DNA of 64,000 bases from NCBI GenBank assembly GCA_964035015.1, contig OZ036006.1, positions 12,029,816 through 12,093,815 on the forward strand, written 5' to 3'. The translations under genes and the position numbers were made by a program. Origin of the DNA: Corallium rubrum (taxonomy: Eukaryota; Cnidaria; Anthozoa; Scleralcyonacea; Coralliidae). The notes below the pieces were generated by a model that was not told where the DNA came from, made no database searches, and saw only the letters and a program-made list of their open reading frames with translations. The first letter of the stretch is position 1; each line of letters begins with the position of its first letter. Below, piece by piece: positions 63,880-64,000 of the stretch.

Positions 63880-64000
63880 GAGGAACATGATTGGTTCAAA
63901 GTTATTTCAACAATGAATATCTTAATACTCAATATATATACTTGTGACAAAATTTCATACTCAAAGGTTCAAAACACTTACAACATTGCATATAAATCGT

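Overview
The window looks like an accessory, repeat-dominated stretch of a marine invertebrate nuclear genome, most likely an anthozoan cnidarian (coral or anemone). That attribution is an inference from four things: AT-rich sequence with short GT-AG introns; one animal gene (XXYLT1); a mixed load of BEL/Pao, Mag-type Gypsy, R2-like, CR1/L2-like, Penelope-like, hAT and Harbinger elements; and very many foldback MITEs. No rRNA, tRNA or CRISPR was found.

Layout. 0-18 kb: nested MITEs and foldbacks. A decayed hAT with a perfect 8-bp duplication sits inside the arm of an older foldback. There are minisatellites at 7.5 and 13.4-14.7 kb. A Tc1-like foldback at 11.2 kb has what looks like an empty-site paralogue 0.4 kb away. 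18-21 kb: the last two exons of XXYLT1 (minus strand), a glycosyltransferase that extends O-xylosyl-glucose on Notch-type EGF domains, directly downstream of a GAAG microsatellite tract. 22-25 kb: a 2.95-kb satellite of 27-bp units. 25.4-26.2 kb: a nearly perfect 740-bp inverted dimer carrying two hammerhead-ribozyme-like cores and flanked by a 16-bp target duplication, read as a Penelope-like terminal unit. 26-33 kb: MITE clusters, a second hammerhead-like inverted dimer, and a weak spliced-gene candidate at 30-31 kb.

34-41 kb: a LINE 3' fragment, then a very young BEL/Pao element (LTRs differing by one C) broken only by one apparent frameshift. 41.5-45.8 kb: a decayed Mag-type Gypsy (minus strand) with LTRs of only 80-88 bp. 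45.8-52.7 kb: a dismembered R2-like LINE (RT, then restriction-like endonuclease, minus strand) bounded by ACTAC/ACTGC microsatellites and split by inserted DNA. That DNA includes a 1.75-kb foldback element. Between its arms lies a compact five-exon gene candidate whose exons are all in phase, have GT-AG borders and are followed by AATAAA. I regard it as the best candidate for something undescribed. 52.7-56.5 kb: nested MITEs. 56.6-61.5 kb: an apparently intact two-ORF LINE (minus strand) with an L1-type RNA-binding ORF1 and an ORF2 that begins with a PHD finger. 61.5-64 kb: a dispersed repeat, a MITE and a second TTAGGG-rich foldback.

Only XXYLT1 is a confident host gene. Coding capacity is otherwise that of transposable elements, plus two unrecognised spliced-gene candidates. 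Most repeat boundaries were read by eye and may be off by several bases.
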